From the NCBI RefSeq assembly GCF_000219625.1, contig NC_018215.1:1426001-1490000 (forward strand): a DNA stretch of 64,000 bases, in the 5' to 3' direction. Both the position numbers and the translations under genes were made by a program. Below are positions 1-10,817 of the stretch, piece after piece; position 1 is the first letter of the stretch; each line of letters begins with the position of its first letter. The notes beneath the pieces are model-generated. The model was not told where the DNA came from. It made no database searches and saw only the letters and a list, made by a program, of their open reading frames with translations. Source of the stretch: Zymoseptoria tritici IPO323 (taxonomy: Eukaryota; Ascomycota; Dothideomycetes; Mycosphaerellales; Mycosphaerellaceae).

Positions 1-126
1 TTCGATTCGGATTTTAAGGAGGTGCGCGTATAGGGCAGAGTAGACTGCTTCTTTCTTCTTCTTGTTCGTAGTGTAGAGGGCTATTCGTTCGAATCGTGCT
101 ATTATTCTGTTGTAGCTCGTATTTCG
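1..126 (-). repeat. RIP-mutated inverted copy of part of the nested retroposon
   Basis: The first ~126 bases are the reverse complement of about 3039-3156, inside the nested insertion, with a few small indels. Nearly all differences are C-to-T or G-to-A in this left copy, so it is an older, RIP-mutated copy of the same repeat in opposite orientation. Similarity stops at about 126 and is cut by the window edge on the other side, so the full length of this copy is unknown. Confidence 0.75.
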
Positions 127-529
127 AGGCGGATTTCGAGAAGGATTTCGGGCGGATTCGAGAGGTTTTCGAGGAGGTTTCTTCCAGACTATCTTAGTTT
201 CCCTTCTAAGGAAGGTACTTACGACGGCCACCGCGTAAAGGTGCAGTCTGTTCGGCCGTCACAAAGGTCCAGATCCGAATATATGAAATTCTAAAGCTAC
301 CGAAAAGAAGATCTATCTAGAACAACGGAACGTCGAGTATAAGCTATGTATGCGCGTAGCGTCGCTTGGCGCATACGTAGCCTTCCAGTCGGCCGAAAGG
401 AAGCTTGTTCCCGATTCGGCCTAGTGGATTTCTGAACCGGCGTTCGTCCGTTAGGCGTTAGCCCAGGCATCGGCACAGCCGATGCAGCCTTAGGCACCAG
501 CCTCTGACACTTACCTTATTATATGCCCT

Positions 530-1950
530 TAGACCGCTTCCTATACTCTTATAATAGATAATTCGATTAAGCTCGAGCTCGCGGTATTAGTAATCGTATT
601 AGTAGCCTAGTACGGGCTATATAAGCCGCCGAAGTAGAAGAAGGAAGATTCGTATTACGAGTTTATCGACTAGTCGCTCTATAGAAGGCCGGATAGCTAG
701 TATCGGAAGTATACGCGGTAAGTAGTAGTAGTAGTAGTAGAAGAAGGAAGAAGGAAGCTAAGCGTTAGAAGTTAAAGGTCACCGTCACCGCCGCTAACTA
801 ACAATTAACACCTTAGGTTTTTAAAGGATAAAATCGAAGAACTCGCTATTACCTTCGATATTAATATAATAACCTTCTATTATCGTTACTAAGCACTACC
901 TAAGATAGCTCTTGCTCTTGTCCTTTAGCGCCTATTATATCTATACCGGTAGGAGGATGCTACGGAGAAGTTTAGCCGTAGTAAATTATAGTGCTCTATT
1001 ATTTTTATAGATACTATCGACTACCTCGTAAGGCGGTATAGTACTATTATCGAATAGTATCTACGCCTCCGTAGCTACCGGAGGCTCTATTACTTCGCGA
1101 CTATAATTAGAGACGCTAGCGCCGAGGGCATAATATAGGGGTTCGTAGATAGTTACTTTTAAGGCTTCGTAAGGCCCGGTAGAAACTAAAGGAAGTAGTA
1201 TTTAGGCTATAAGAAGGCATACAGCTACAAATACTAGGCTATTGTTATACCGGATAGTCTCGTATCTAGCCTTATTAGCCCCTTTAACGGTAGTAAGAAC
1301 GACTAGTTTATATATCGATACTCCGGCGTTAACTAATGACTTCGAAGACTCTTCTATAACCGTATACTGCTCTATCTATACGGAGATCCTACATACTTTA
1401 GTAGCTTTAGAGTTATAGCGCTATACGCTTATTTACTTAGTCGCTACTACCTTACGCTAGAGTAGAAGCGCTTTAATAAGAATCTCTCTAGTCTACGGAT
1501 TAGCGTCGAATACGCCTTTAGTAATACTACTTATAAGTAGGCCTACAACACGTTCTATAAGTAGCTTATGCTTAGTAAGTAAGCCGTTAGTTAGTTCTTT
1601 ATAGTAGCCGTGTTGCTTACTAACTACTATACGTACATAAAGGGGCATAATTAAACGAGTAAGAAATATATAATTCGGCTACCGAATCTTTACGAGTACC
1701 TCTATTAGCTATACCCTAACGACGACGTAACGAGCGATAACTCCGAATAAGCGTTTTAGTAGTAATCCTTACCAAATCCGAGCACTAGCTACATCTTCTA
1801 CGACGTCCGGTAATAGTACGAGAAGACTAAACGCCTCGAAGACTTCGAAGTTAGTATTCTTAGTAAGCGCGGCTATACCCGAAATTCCTTAAATTTTACC
1901 GCTATCTATTACTACGTATTAACAACACTATATGTTTACTATATTTCTAC
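530..1950 (+). pseudogene. RIP-degraded PIF/Harbinger DDE transposase
   Basis: A reading frame with many TAG and a few TAA stops still spells a DDE_Tnp_4-type (Harbinger) nuclease. Recognisable blocks in order are FVD at about 1142-1150 (first catalytic Asp), a GYKK..YKY block near 1210, a GSKND block near 1295 (second Asp), LYGDP near 1378, and LSSLRISVEYAF ending near 1518 (catalytic Glu). Stops sit where Q or W codons are expected (CAG/TGG to TAG), so the gene died by RIP. All three catalytic acidic residues are still readable. In family members this nuclease cuts and pastes the element, usually with help from a second DNA-binding protein. The N-terminal limit is uncertain. Confidence 0.7.
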
Positions 1951-2882
1951 TTCCTTTGTAATTTTTAGAGCCGTTAGTAATTAGTAAAAAAAAAACGAGG
2001 TAAATCGGTGTAGAGACCGTCGCGTTGTTAATTATCTAGATATCGAAGCTTAACTCGACGCTAGACCCTCGAATTCGTCCGACTCCCCTTACTTTAAAAA
2101 TTAACTAACTACTACTACGACTAATAACCCTACGAACATACACCGCGACGTATATCTAAGGTAAGGAGGTTCGAGCGTAATACTTAGAGTATAACATATC
2201 GTAAGATTAGCTAAATCGGCCGACAACTCGCCGAATAGTAGCTATAAAGGATATATAACATTTTTAGCCGAGAAACTAGCCTAGATCGAAGTTATCTAAT
2301 AGATCGTATCTAGCTTACGGCCGTATTACCGAGTCGCGTACTACGCTAACTAGTTTAGTAAGCTTCTTATTTGTCTCTTTAGACGACTCTTATAGTTGTA
2401 CGATGCCCTTAGCTAATATCTCGAACGCTAAGGAGCTAGTAGCGTTAATAGCGCGGTTATCGTTTATAGACCTTATAAACGACGTTATCTCGCCTTAAAA
2501 CGTCGTCTCGTCCGCTAGCGCCTTACGCTTCTTCTTAGCTCGCGCTAATATAGTCGTAGACGACGAGGGGACCGGTATTAAAGTATTAGACGGTATTAAG
2601 GATAATCGTCGACTACTCGGTATAGTAGCGGTAGGCGTACGTTATTAAGGATATAGTAGTAGTAGTATAGAGTCGCCGTCGTTATTAAAGCGCTCGTCCT
2701 TACTAAAGTCCTTAGGCTTACCGATAGCATTAGTATTACTACCGCTCTCGGACTTACTACTAGCTTCTATACGCTACCGGTAACTCTTCTTCCCTTATCG
2801 TTATAACATGTCCGCTCTAGCTAGTTATAAAGTAGCCTACTCGTTATTAGTAACCTTTATAGCCGCCGTACGAGTAGCCTTA

Positions 2883-3728
2883 GGCCGGCGACGAGGAACA
2901 CCTGTACGCGGTGCCGGCTACGAACCTGCGATACTATCGCAGAGCCAAGTTTCCTCAGGAGGTCAGGAGGATTGGAGAGGCCGTTGATCCCTCTTCCCTT
3001 ACAACAACAACAACACGACCTGGAGGTACGCCTCCTATCGAAATACAAGCCACAACAGAACAACGGCACGATTCGAACGAACAGCCCCTACGTTACGAAC
3101 GAGAAGAAGCAGTCCACTCTGCCCTATACGCGCACCTCCTCGAAATCCGAATCGAAATCGCATGTCCCTTCTCTGGTAGAGACGTCGTTGCCCTCGAAAG
3201 GAAGCATACATGCACTTCAAAGAGCTGGAACTCGGTGGAATCCACAACTCTGCGATTAACCTGCGTAGCTGTATACGTTTGGAAGCGGCATACAGTTCCA
3301 CAAAGGCATATTAAGGACAAGAGAAGACAGCGAGTTGGACAGCTGCTTTTGCACTGCTTTTGCACTGCATTTCGAATTTGCAGCGTGCGTGCGAAGCGGA
3401 AGGATCCGCTGAAAATTCTGCAAAAAGCTTGGCGCGAAAATTCTGCAGCCCCGGCTGTAGACTTCTGCAGCCCCGGCTGTAGACTTCTGCAGCCCCGGCT
3501 GCAGACAACGACACTCGTTTGATTTCCTTTGTCTTGCGCTGTTTTGAAGTCCTTCGGCAGATTCTGCTTGCAGGTCCTGCCTTAGGCACGGGGTTTCCCC
3601 TAAGGTCAAAGAATACTGAAAGAATTTGATTGTAAATAGATCTACTGCCTTGCTTGCAAGGCCGTCCTACATAGTCTTGGACTCCTAAAGGACGTAAATG
3701 GAACAAACAAACAAAACAAACAAACAAA
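2883..3728 (+). mobile_element. Young non-LTR-type retroposon nested in the Harbinger element
   Basis: An 846-bp block of normal base composition interrupts the RIP-mutated DNA. It is flanked by a perfect 12-bp direct repeat, CGAGTAGCCTTA, at 2871-2882 and 3729-3740, and ends in a CAAA-rich tail (3702-3728) next to the right copy. A long target duplication plus an A-rich 3' tail is what target-primed reverse transcription leaves, as for LINE or SINE insertions. There is no reverse transcriptase, so it is either a 5'-truncated LINE or a non-autonomous SINE-like unit. An ORF of 203 codons (2911-3522) has no recognisable domain and ends in the internal 22-bp repeats, so I do not call it a gene. 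A hairpin with 7-bp arms (CTGCGAT/ATCGCAG) lies near 2926-2942. Confidence 0.65.
3441..3506. repeat. 22-bp tandem repeat, 3 copies, inside the retroposon
   Basis: Three consecutive 22-bp units begin at 3441, 3463 and 3485. The third differs by one base. Each unit contains a palindrome-like core with arms CTGCAGCC and GGCTGCAG (the last imperfect in the first two units) around CC, so the RNA could fold into serial small hairpins. Confidence 0.85.
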
Positions 3729-4545
3729 CGAGTAGCCTTAGCTACCGCTTAAGCGCCCTTAAACTTAAGCTATTCCCTTATTACTAACGATATACCGGTC
3801 TCGTCTTCCTTACTAGTACTAGTACTAGCGGCCTTAAACTTTATAGTCTACCGCTCCTTAAGCTTCTTTAACACCTTCTATAGACTACCGTAGTCGACGC
3901 TAGTCTACTATAGAAACTATACCGTAAGGACTAGCTAAAAGCTATCGCTATAATACTCCTTAACCCTTATAGCTATCCTTATTAATATAAGCTCTTACTC
4001 CTCGGTTAAGCCCTTCTTCGAGACCTTCTTTACCGGCGGCTAGCTACTACTAAGGTTACTATAGGCTCCGGCGTCGGCGGCGGCGGTCGCTTAAGCTCTC
4101 GTTCGCTAGCTCTAGCTCTACTTACGGCGTAGTAGTAGTAGTACCGGCGTCTATAAAGGGTCCGGTAAGGGCGGCGGCATCGTCTGTTTAATTAATCGCT
4201 TAATAACTATACTACCGACCTTATATAGAGCCCTTAACTACGTAAGCTCCTTCTCGAGTGCCTCTTACCGCTATCGGTAAGTAGCCTCGCGAGCGGCGAG
4301 CTCTACTAGTAGTGTCGGCGATCCCTAGCCCTTATATAGTGTCGTAGACTACGAGGCTCTTATACGAGGATTAATACTCTATACGGACTACATTTTAGTA
4401 GTATTGCTATATAAAGACTAGTAAGAGCGGTAAACGACGAGAGAACGCGCCCTCGCGTATATAAGAGCGTATCGTCCGGTTTACTAATATACTAAACTAA
4501 ATAGGCAACAACTAAGCTATTTATAGCTACTAGCAGTGTGAGAAT

Positions 4546-6198
4546 AGGCCGCTCTACCGGTGGAGCGGCCAATTCACCGACACTGCCAGTCCTTCCTATT
4601 TGAGACCTCACGTAACAGCCGCTATACCCTTCTTGGACGCTTGCGTGGCCTGGCAGTGTATACAGCAAGGCCCTGCAAAAAAGCTCTATTCCGACTATCG
4701 AAATGTCCGGACCGGAAATCTGTCCCCGGACGATCGTCGCGCCACGAGATGACATTGACAGCCTAGTGAGATGCTCTACCTCCTAGCGGACGATTCTCCG
4801 GCGGCAATTCACCAGCAGGCAACGACGGAAAGCTTGACGACCGACTGCAGTACCTAAACGACATGGCGATCCTAGTCATGGATTGTTTTCCTACCTCTCA
4901 GCGACACCGCCAGTCTTGAAGGGAAGATCCCGGGTGGAATACGAATTGTCTGATATATTCAAAGACGGGCAACCAGAAAGCCAGGTTTCATCCCTCTAGC
5001 AAGCAAGCTTTTCTTGCGTACACGAGGTCGAGCTGTCTTCGCTACGGATCAATGTTCGCTTCCAACCGGTATCGCTACGCCCCATCCACACCACCCTGAA
5101 TGCATGTGGAGCTGATGGGAAGATGCGGCTCTGTGAGCTCGCGACCGGTCTGGGAAGGGAGGGGTTGATGCGGAAAATGGACCTCACCTGGACGACTCAA
5201 ATGCCTCATCGAGGCCAAGCTCTGTTTTGAGTGGAAACCGATTCTGGTATTCAATGCGCGGCATAACAAGGCGCAACACCAGGTCGCGGGCGTTGCAATC
5301 GTGCATAAGCGGTGGCAAGAGTTGTCGGCGGTGAGTCGGCAGGCTGTCCTCGGCGGCATTGATGCGAGGAGCGAACGAGGTCTTGTCATTCGGGGTTCAC
5401 ACAAGTGGCTCGTCTTGAGCAAGGATGTCGTTCCTGCCATGTTATACTCTTGACTTCTGCCCGGACGAAACTCGCCCTCACCCGCTCCATTCGACGCCGT
5501 TGCACATGACATGACTTTCGTTCCACACGGCTTTGTGCCGCCGTGGGAGTCGACACCACCACAAGGAGAGTGTGGAGCGACGAAAGGGAAAGGCTCATGG
5601 CGAATATGGTAAGACGAAACACAGGGCTGAGATATTGACATGTTGATTGGACCCGGGACCGATGGATCAACCGCCACGCTGGCCCATGACAGTTTCATGA
5701 GCGCATCCCGTGGTGCAAGCGTCGTTGATAAGCTGGCAGACGTCCCTTGTTGTGACTGCATATTCTGTTTCATCAAAGCCTCGCTGAGGTCCTGCGTCTT
5801 GGGCCAGGTCAAGGGACCGTGACCTTGTCATGTGTCTCGGTGTAAAGTGTAGCATAGGACGGGAAGAAGTATTGCTGTACTGTCGTCGGAAGAATCGGTG
5901 AAAGATGCAACGACGGGACGGGTGGACGTGAAACGGCTAAGAGGGCGCTAGGGACAGACAGCGCGCCCTCGTCCGGCTGGAGGTCAGTTTGACTTTCACT
6001 CTGACTTTTGGGGCGTCACAATATTGCCGAGACGAGACGGGAGAGAGGAGAGAGAAGGGCAGAGACTCGCCATCGCCATCCAGCGTGCGTGTGTGTGCGT
6101 GCGTTGTAAATCATCTCGACTCGTTGCTCCGTCTCTCTCAACCCGCACTGCTGGCCCATTGATTTTCACCGCCAGAGACCCGCGAGACCTGCCCTGTC
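4546..6198. other. Intergenic, no supported gene
   Basis: Unique-looking DNA between the transposon island and the Ste11 leader. It begins with a near-perfect 24-bp palindrome (4548-4571, arms GGCCGCTC and GAGCGGCC around TACCGGTG), which may mark the transposon border. Open frames exist, the longest being 245 codons on the minus strand (5075-5812), but the predicted protein has no domain, an odd composition and no splice or start context that convinces me. Confidence 0.5.
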
Positions 6199-6729
6199 GT
6201 GTATCAGCAACCGCGGCGCCCTCTCCACGCTCGCGCATATAACTGGACACCAGCGTTTCAGCACCGCTCCAAGACTCCAAACCTCCATCCTCCACGCCTC
6301 TGCCATCTTTCCGACCTCCGCGACGCCAACCGAAGCGCAACGTGTACGCTGAGACCGCCTCCATTGTCACCAGAATATCTATCCGTCGCTTTCCTCGCGT
6401 CTGGACCCTCAAAGGCTCTTTGTCACCTTTGTCACCCCCGGCTCCTACAACTTGAAGCTCCATACACGTCTCACCCTGCGAGCAAACAGTGCCGCAGACA
6501 CGCGCGAGCCTTGATCCGGCGCGAGGCAGTCAGTTGGCAGGACCGACCGACCGACCACCGAAACACTCAAGACGCCCGCAACAGAGCATGGCTGCGAACA
6601 TGTCAATTTGTTGATCGAAACGACTCCGAACTTCCAGCCTCCTTATACTCCCGATCCTTTGTGCCGGCGGACATTCACTCGACCGGCCGTCCATTGTCAC
6701 GACCGAACCGCCGACCGCCTCACCTCGTC
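6199..6729 (+). promoter_or_regulatory. Long pyrimidine-rich leader upstream of Ste11
   Basis: About 530 bp rich in C and CT runs precede the chosen Ste11 start. The frame happens to be open and in phase with the Ste11 ATG from 6199 onward, so an N-terminally extended protein cannot be excluded. The composition (short CT runs, GACC repeats near 6541-6556) and the absence of conserved protein features favour 5' untranslated leader and promoter. Confidence 0.5.
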
Positions 6730-9566
6730 ATGACGACTCTCGCCGCTCGCTCGCCCTACCCGGCTCCCACGCTCTCGAGCAGCATAATGTATCGCCAACC
6801 CAACGCCGCCGTCAATACACACTTTACGAGTCCGACAGAATCCGAATTCTCAGAATCACACAGAGATGGAAGAGATTCCGTTATGGAGTGGGATGAGGGC
6901 CGTGTTGTCGAATGGCTGCGGAGCTTCAACTGTGGTCAATATGCGGAGACATTTCGAAAGAACAACATAAATGGGCAGATTCTCCTAGAAATGAACGACG
7001 AGCGGTTGATGGAAATTGGTATCAAGAAGATTGGGCCCAAAAAGCTTCTCAGAAGAAGGATTGATATTCTCCGGAAAGAGCTATTACAGAAATCAAGCAG
7101 AAGCTTCATGAACAGAGTAAGTTGCCGCACATGTCGAGGACAATGCACACCCTAACACATATATCACAGCTAAATCTAGCGGCACTCGATGGGAACCTTC
7201 CGCAATACACACCCCCCTCCTCCGGCTCGCCTAGGCCACTTCACTCCGCACGGTCAGGCACCACGTCACGCGCAGACAAGCGAATGTCCAGGCAGATCAA
7301 TGGTGCAGACATGGCATACGCCGCTCATCTAGGAGCGAAGACGAATTCCCGGCCAAGCTCACCCTTGATCGACCAGGAAAACAGGACAGCACGGGTGCAG
7401 CGACATGGAGCGCCGAGTCCGATGAAAGACAACAGCACATCACTTCCTACATCGAGGTTGGCGAATCCAAGGAATACAAATATGGACACTCCGCAGACTG
7501 CACGCTTCATCCACAACGTGAAGCCATCATCGTCTTTTGACAACCTCAACGCCTCAGGGAGCGCGCTACCCAGTGGCAAGCCGTGGATAAAGGTCATCTT
7601 CGAGAACGGTCGATACTCCGTCATCAACATTGAAGGCTTTCGGACCGCCGAAGACATCATTCGCAGTACCCTTAAAAAGGGCACGTTGAATGAGAACCAC
7701 TTCCGGTCGTACTGCTTTTACGTACTGGACGGGACCGACCCTAGTCCGGCGTTCTGTCGCAGAATAGGAGAAGCGGAACTCTGCAAGCTTTGCAATGACA
7801 GTGTCAGGAGCGAGCGTGGCCGTTTGATTCTGCGCAAGATTCATGCAGGAGAGCCAGATGGCGAACAACTACTGGCTGCAGCGCGCATCGCTGCGCAGCA
7901 ACTTCCGGAACCTCCAGCTATTGAAGTACAGCAGCCTGGAAAACCGAAGACCCATCAGAAGATCGAGAAGCTCACCGGAGAACCACTGGCGGCTGTCAGT
8001 TATCCCATGAGTCCCGCCAGTGCCGCGGAACGTAAGGACTACTTCAAAGAAGCCAGCGGTAAAGTACAGCGAGCTGTCAGCACGGCGTCTTCACGTGCCC
8101 GGAAACTGAAGGACTTTTACGGCGCCCGGCCACCTACAGAGTTCATCACACAAGATCTGCAGTCTTACTTTCCAGAGGTGGCGCGAGAAGAAATGGATCG
8201 CACCGTCCGCATGTCGATCAGACGAAGCAAGAGACTGAGTCGTGCTGTGAGAACACTCAGCATGGCAAGCAACTTCAGCATTGCCGACAGTCTCAAGGAC
8301 GCTCCGCCATTGCCCACCATCGCGGACGGATGGCTCAAGGATGCAGGTTCGGCTCACAGATCAGGACTGCGCCCACTCAGCGTCGTTCGCATTGGAAGGA
8401 CCGACTCACATCGAGAATCCGACACTAGTAGCATGCTGCAACCTCTAGATGAAGAGTTGCCATCGGAGCCGAACAGGAAGAGCTATGTGTCTTTCGGTGG
8501 AGACAGCGGCTCAGATACGACCGCCAGCATCGCCCCTACAGACGAGGGGCACACCGTTCTACCTTCGTACCTCCAAAACCAGGGTCACAGCCCCACTACG
8601 ACAGAGGGCGGAGGCGATAGCCTAAACTCGCGCTTATCGCGCTTCATTGCGGAGGATGGTGAAGAGTCGGATGAAGAACTCATCCAGCATCTGGAAGCGA
8701 ACAGTTGGGACGACTTGAAGTACATGAAAGGCGCCATGATAGGCCAGGGCTCTTTCGGTACCGTCTTCCTGGCACTCCACGCCGTCACCGCCGAATTGAT
8801 GGCCGTCAAGCAAGTCGAAATGCCCTCCAACAGCGGCTCCACCATGGACGCGCGAAAGAACAACATGATCGAGGCCCTCAAGCACGAAATCACCCTCCTT
8901 CGTGACCTCAAACACACCAATATTGTGCAATATCTCGGGTCCAACAGCGACGACCAACATCTCAACATTTTCCTCGAGTATATCGCTGGCGGGTCTGTTG
9001 CGACTATGCTCGTCAACTACGGCTCTCTCCCCGAAGGCCTTATCTCGAACTTCGTCCGCCAGATCTTGCAGGGACTGAACTACCTCCACTCCAAAGACAT
9101 CATCCATCGCGACATCAAAGGTGCCAACATCCTCGTCGACAACAAAGGCACCGTCAAAATCTCCGATTTCGGTATCTCCAAACGCGTTGAAGCGTCCACC
9201 CTCCTGAACCCGGGTCCACACAAACGCGGCGGTCCGCGCGTCTCACTCCAAGGCTCCGTCTTTTGGATGGCGCCCGAAGTCGTGCGCCAGACAGCATACA
9301 CAAAGAAGGCCGACATCTGGAGTTTGGGCTGTCTGATCGTGGAAATGTTCACCGGAAGCCATCCGCATCCGAACTGCACTCAATTGCAAGCCATCTTCAA
9401 GATCGGCGGCAGTGGGAGCAATGCGGACAATGCACGGCCTGACATGCCCGAGATTGCGAGCGAGGAGGCGAAGGCTTTCTTGAAGAGGACATTTGAGATT
9501 GAGCATGAGAAGAGGCCGAGCGCGGAGGAGTTGTCTGGGTTTGAATTTGTCAACCCGAAGACATGA
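6730..9566 (+). CDS. ste11: MAP kinase kinase kinase Ste11
   Basis: Exons 6730-7116 and 7170-9566 give 927 residues; the 53-bp intron starts GTAAGT, has a CTAAC branch site and ends CAG. Domain order is that of fungal Ste11: a SAM domain at about residues 53-120 (EWDEGRVVEWLRSF onward), a Ras-association domain at about 265-360, a Ser/Thr-rich linker, and a C-terminal protein kinase at about 646-920. The kinase shows the glycine loop GQGSFGTV, the catalytic loop HRDIKGAN (near residue 773), DFGISK and the WMAPEVV segment, so it should be active. Ste11 is the top kinase of the mating/filamentation cascade (Ste11-Ste7-Fus3/Kss1 type) and binds an adaptor Ste50 through SAM and Ras-like proteins through RA. 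The start at 6730 was chosen because conserved sequence begins shortly after it. Confidence 0.93.
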
Positions 9567-10817
9567 GGAGCGGCGAGACATCGAAGAGATGTGAAACCGC
9601 CAACAGGCAGGCGGAGAATGACACCAGATAAGAGGATTTGACTGATGTACGGGACTTTGTATGACAACTGCGATGAGAATTTTGAATGTAGGGCGGAATA
9701 CCTGGATGGATAGCATGGCTGATGGTTGATGGTTGATGTGGGCGGCAATGAGACGAAATCAAATACAGAGATATCTCCTGTACTTCTACTTCTACTACTA
9801 CTTCTTCACCACCACTACTCAGACTACATCGTCATCACCATATGAACATGCTTCACGACCTTCCGATCAGTACCGTCGTACCTCCATGCTTCCGCTCAAA
9901 ACTACACCGTCCAAGCCAATCGAGCGAAACATGTATCATGAAAGTTGCGCGGGAAGTTCGGGAGTTGTGCATTAGGACCGTTTCTTCCAAGACCTTGTCG
10001 GCAATATGTCTCTCCGCCGTCGTGTGGAATGCACCGTACGAGGTGGTCCTGAAGGGGTTGGAGTGTTGCAGTTTGAGCGGAAGGATGGATGGACGTAGCT
10101 GTCATCCAAGCAGGTGGGCTTGCCTCGCACCGGTGTTCGACCTGCTTTTGTCTGCAAGACATGACGGGCGATGAGCAATGGATCAAGCTGGGAGTCAAGG
10201 CTGGGTCAACGGCTGGGTCAAAGCGAACATGGGATAGCGCCGGATGGACCCGAGCCAATGGCTTGCGCGTGAAGTCTGAATATCTTGCATGTGAATTTCG
10301 CGAGGTTCTCCTTTCTTCTGACTCCTCATTACACACCTCAGGTTTCAACATGGCGAGAGAGCAAAAACATGACTTTCCTTAGCGCTAGCCTAGCCCGAGC
10401 CAATCAGAGACCTTGTGAAGTCATGTATCCTCAAGGTGAAAATATCCCTCCCGCGATCAGAGTCTCCCTTTCTCCTAACTCCTGAGCGGAGTTCAACTTC
10501 GCGAGAGAGACATGAGTTAGCGTTGGAGTTTAGCGAGCCAATGCGATAGACCTTCATCCATGTGGTACCATACGCTCCGTGATACCGCTCAAAGTGCACC
10601 GCGCGAACTGGTCCTCGGTGGCTTGCAGTGTGCGTCTGAGCAGGAGAGTGGAGGCGTTTAATCGCTATACCTCACGTTGCGTTGTCGGTCAAAAGTGGTT
10701 GATCGTGACGCGCAAGAGACCAGACCCGGACGTATCGCTCGGCAATCAAAGAGCTTTGCAGATTCTGTAGATCAAAATGTCTGTCAACGTCCACGGTTCG
10801 GCAAACATCTGCGCATC
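9567..10817. other. Intergenic with diverged duplicated blocks
   Basis: No gene recognised. The segment holds two pairs of diverged direct repeats: about 10248-10386 against 10397-10526 (both begin CCCGAGCCAAT and contain a GCGAGAGAG-ACATGA block), and about 10022-10083 against 10588-10650 (shared GTGCACCG.GCGA..TGGTCCT core). They look like remnants of old tandem duplication or of a small decayed element. The first part must contain the Ste11 3' UTR and the last part the 3' UTR of the convergent Gpi17 gene. Confidence 0.5.

Larger units (their letters stand above)
2150..4200 (-). pseudogene. Degraded second Harbinger frame, split by a retroposon
   Basis: On the minus strand a protein-like frame with only RIP-type stops can be followed from about 4100 to 3740 and, after skipping the insertion at 2883-3728, again from about 2870 to 2150. 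The second part has a lysine/arginine patch (ARAKKKRK, near 2545-2520) followed by a helical stretch. PIF/Harbinger elements normally carry a second Myb/SANT-like gene, and position and orientation fit that role. I could not identify a Myb domain with certainty, so the assignment is by context. The nested insertion lies inside this frame. Confidence 0.4.
1..4545. mobile_element. RIP-degraded transposon island (PIF/Harbinger type, with nested insertion)
   Basis: This stretch is TA-rich and nearly lacks CpA and TpG dinucleotides while keeping many CpG, the classical product of RIP (CpA to TpA). Only positions 2883-3728 and parts of 180-520 look unmutated. Two converging degraded frames can be read: a DDE transposase on + (about 530-1950) and a second frame on - (about 4200-2150), the two-gene layout known for PIF/Harbinger elements. 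I could not define the terminal inverted repeats. The right edge is placed where base composition returns to normal, just before the palindrome at 4548-4571; the left edge is probably inside the window but not resolved. Confidence 0.75.

Noticed and set aside
2911..3522. 203-codon + frame in the nested retroposon
   Set aside because: Ends in translated 22-bp tandem repeats, has no recognised domain, and overlaps several equally long minus-strand frames; treated as part of the repeat.
5075..5812. 245-codon minus-strand open frame upstream of Ste11
   Set aside because: No domain, composition rich in Met/His/Ser/Pro, competing frames on the other strand, and no supporting leader or splice signals.
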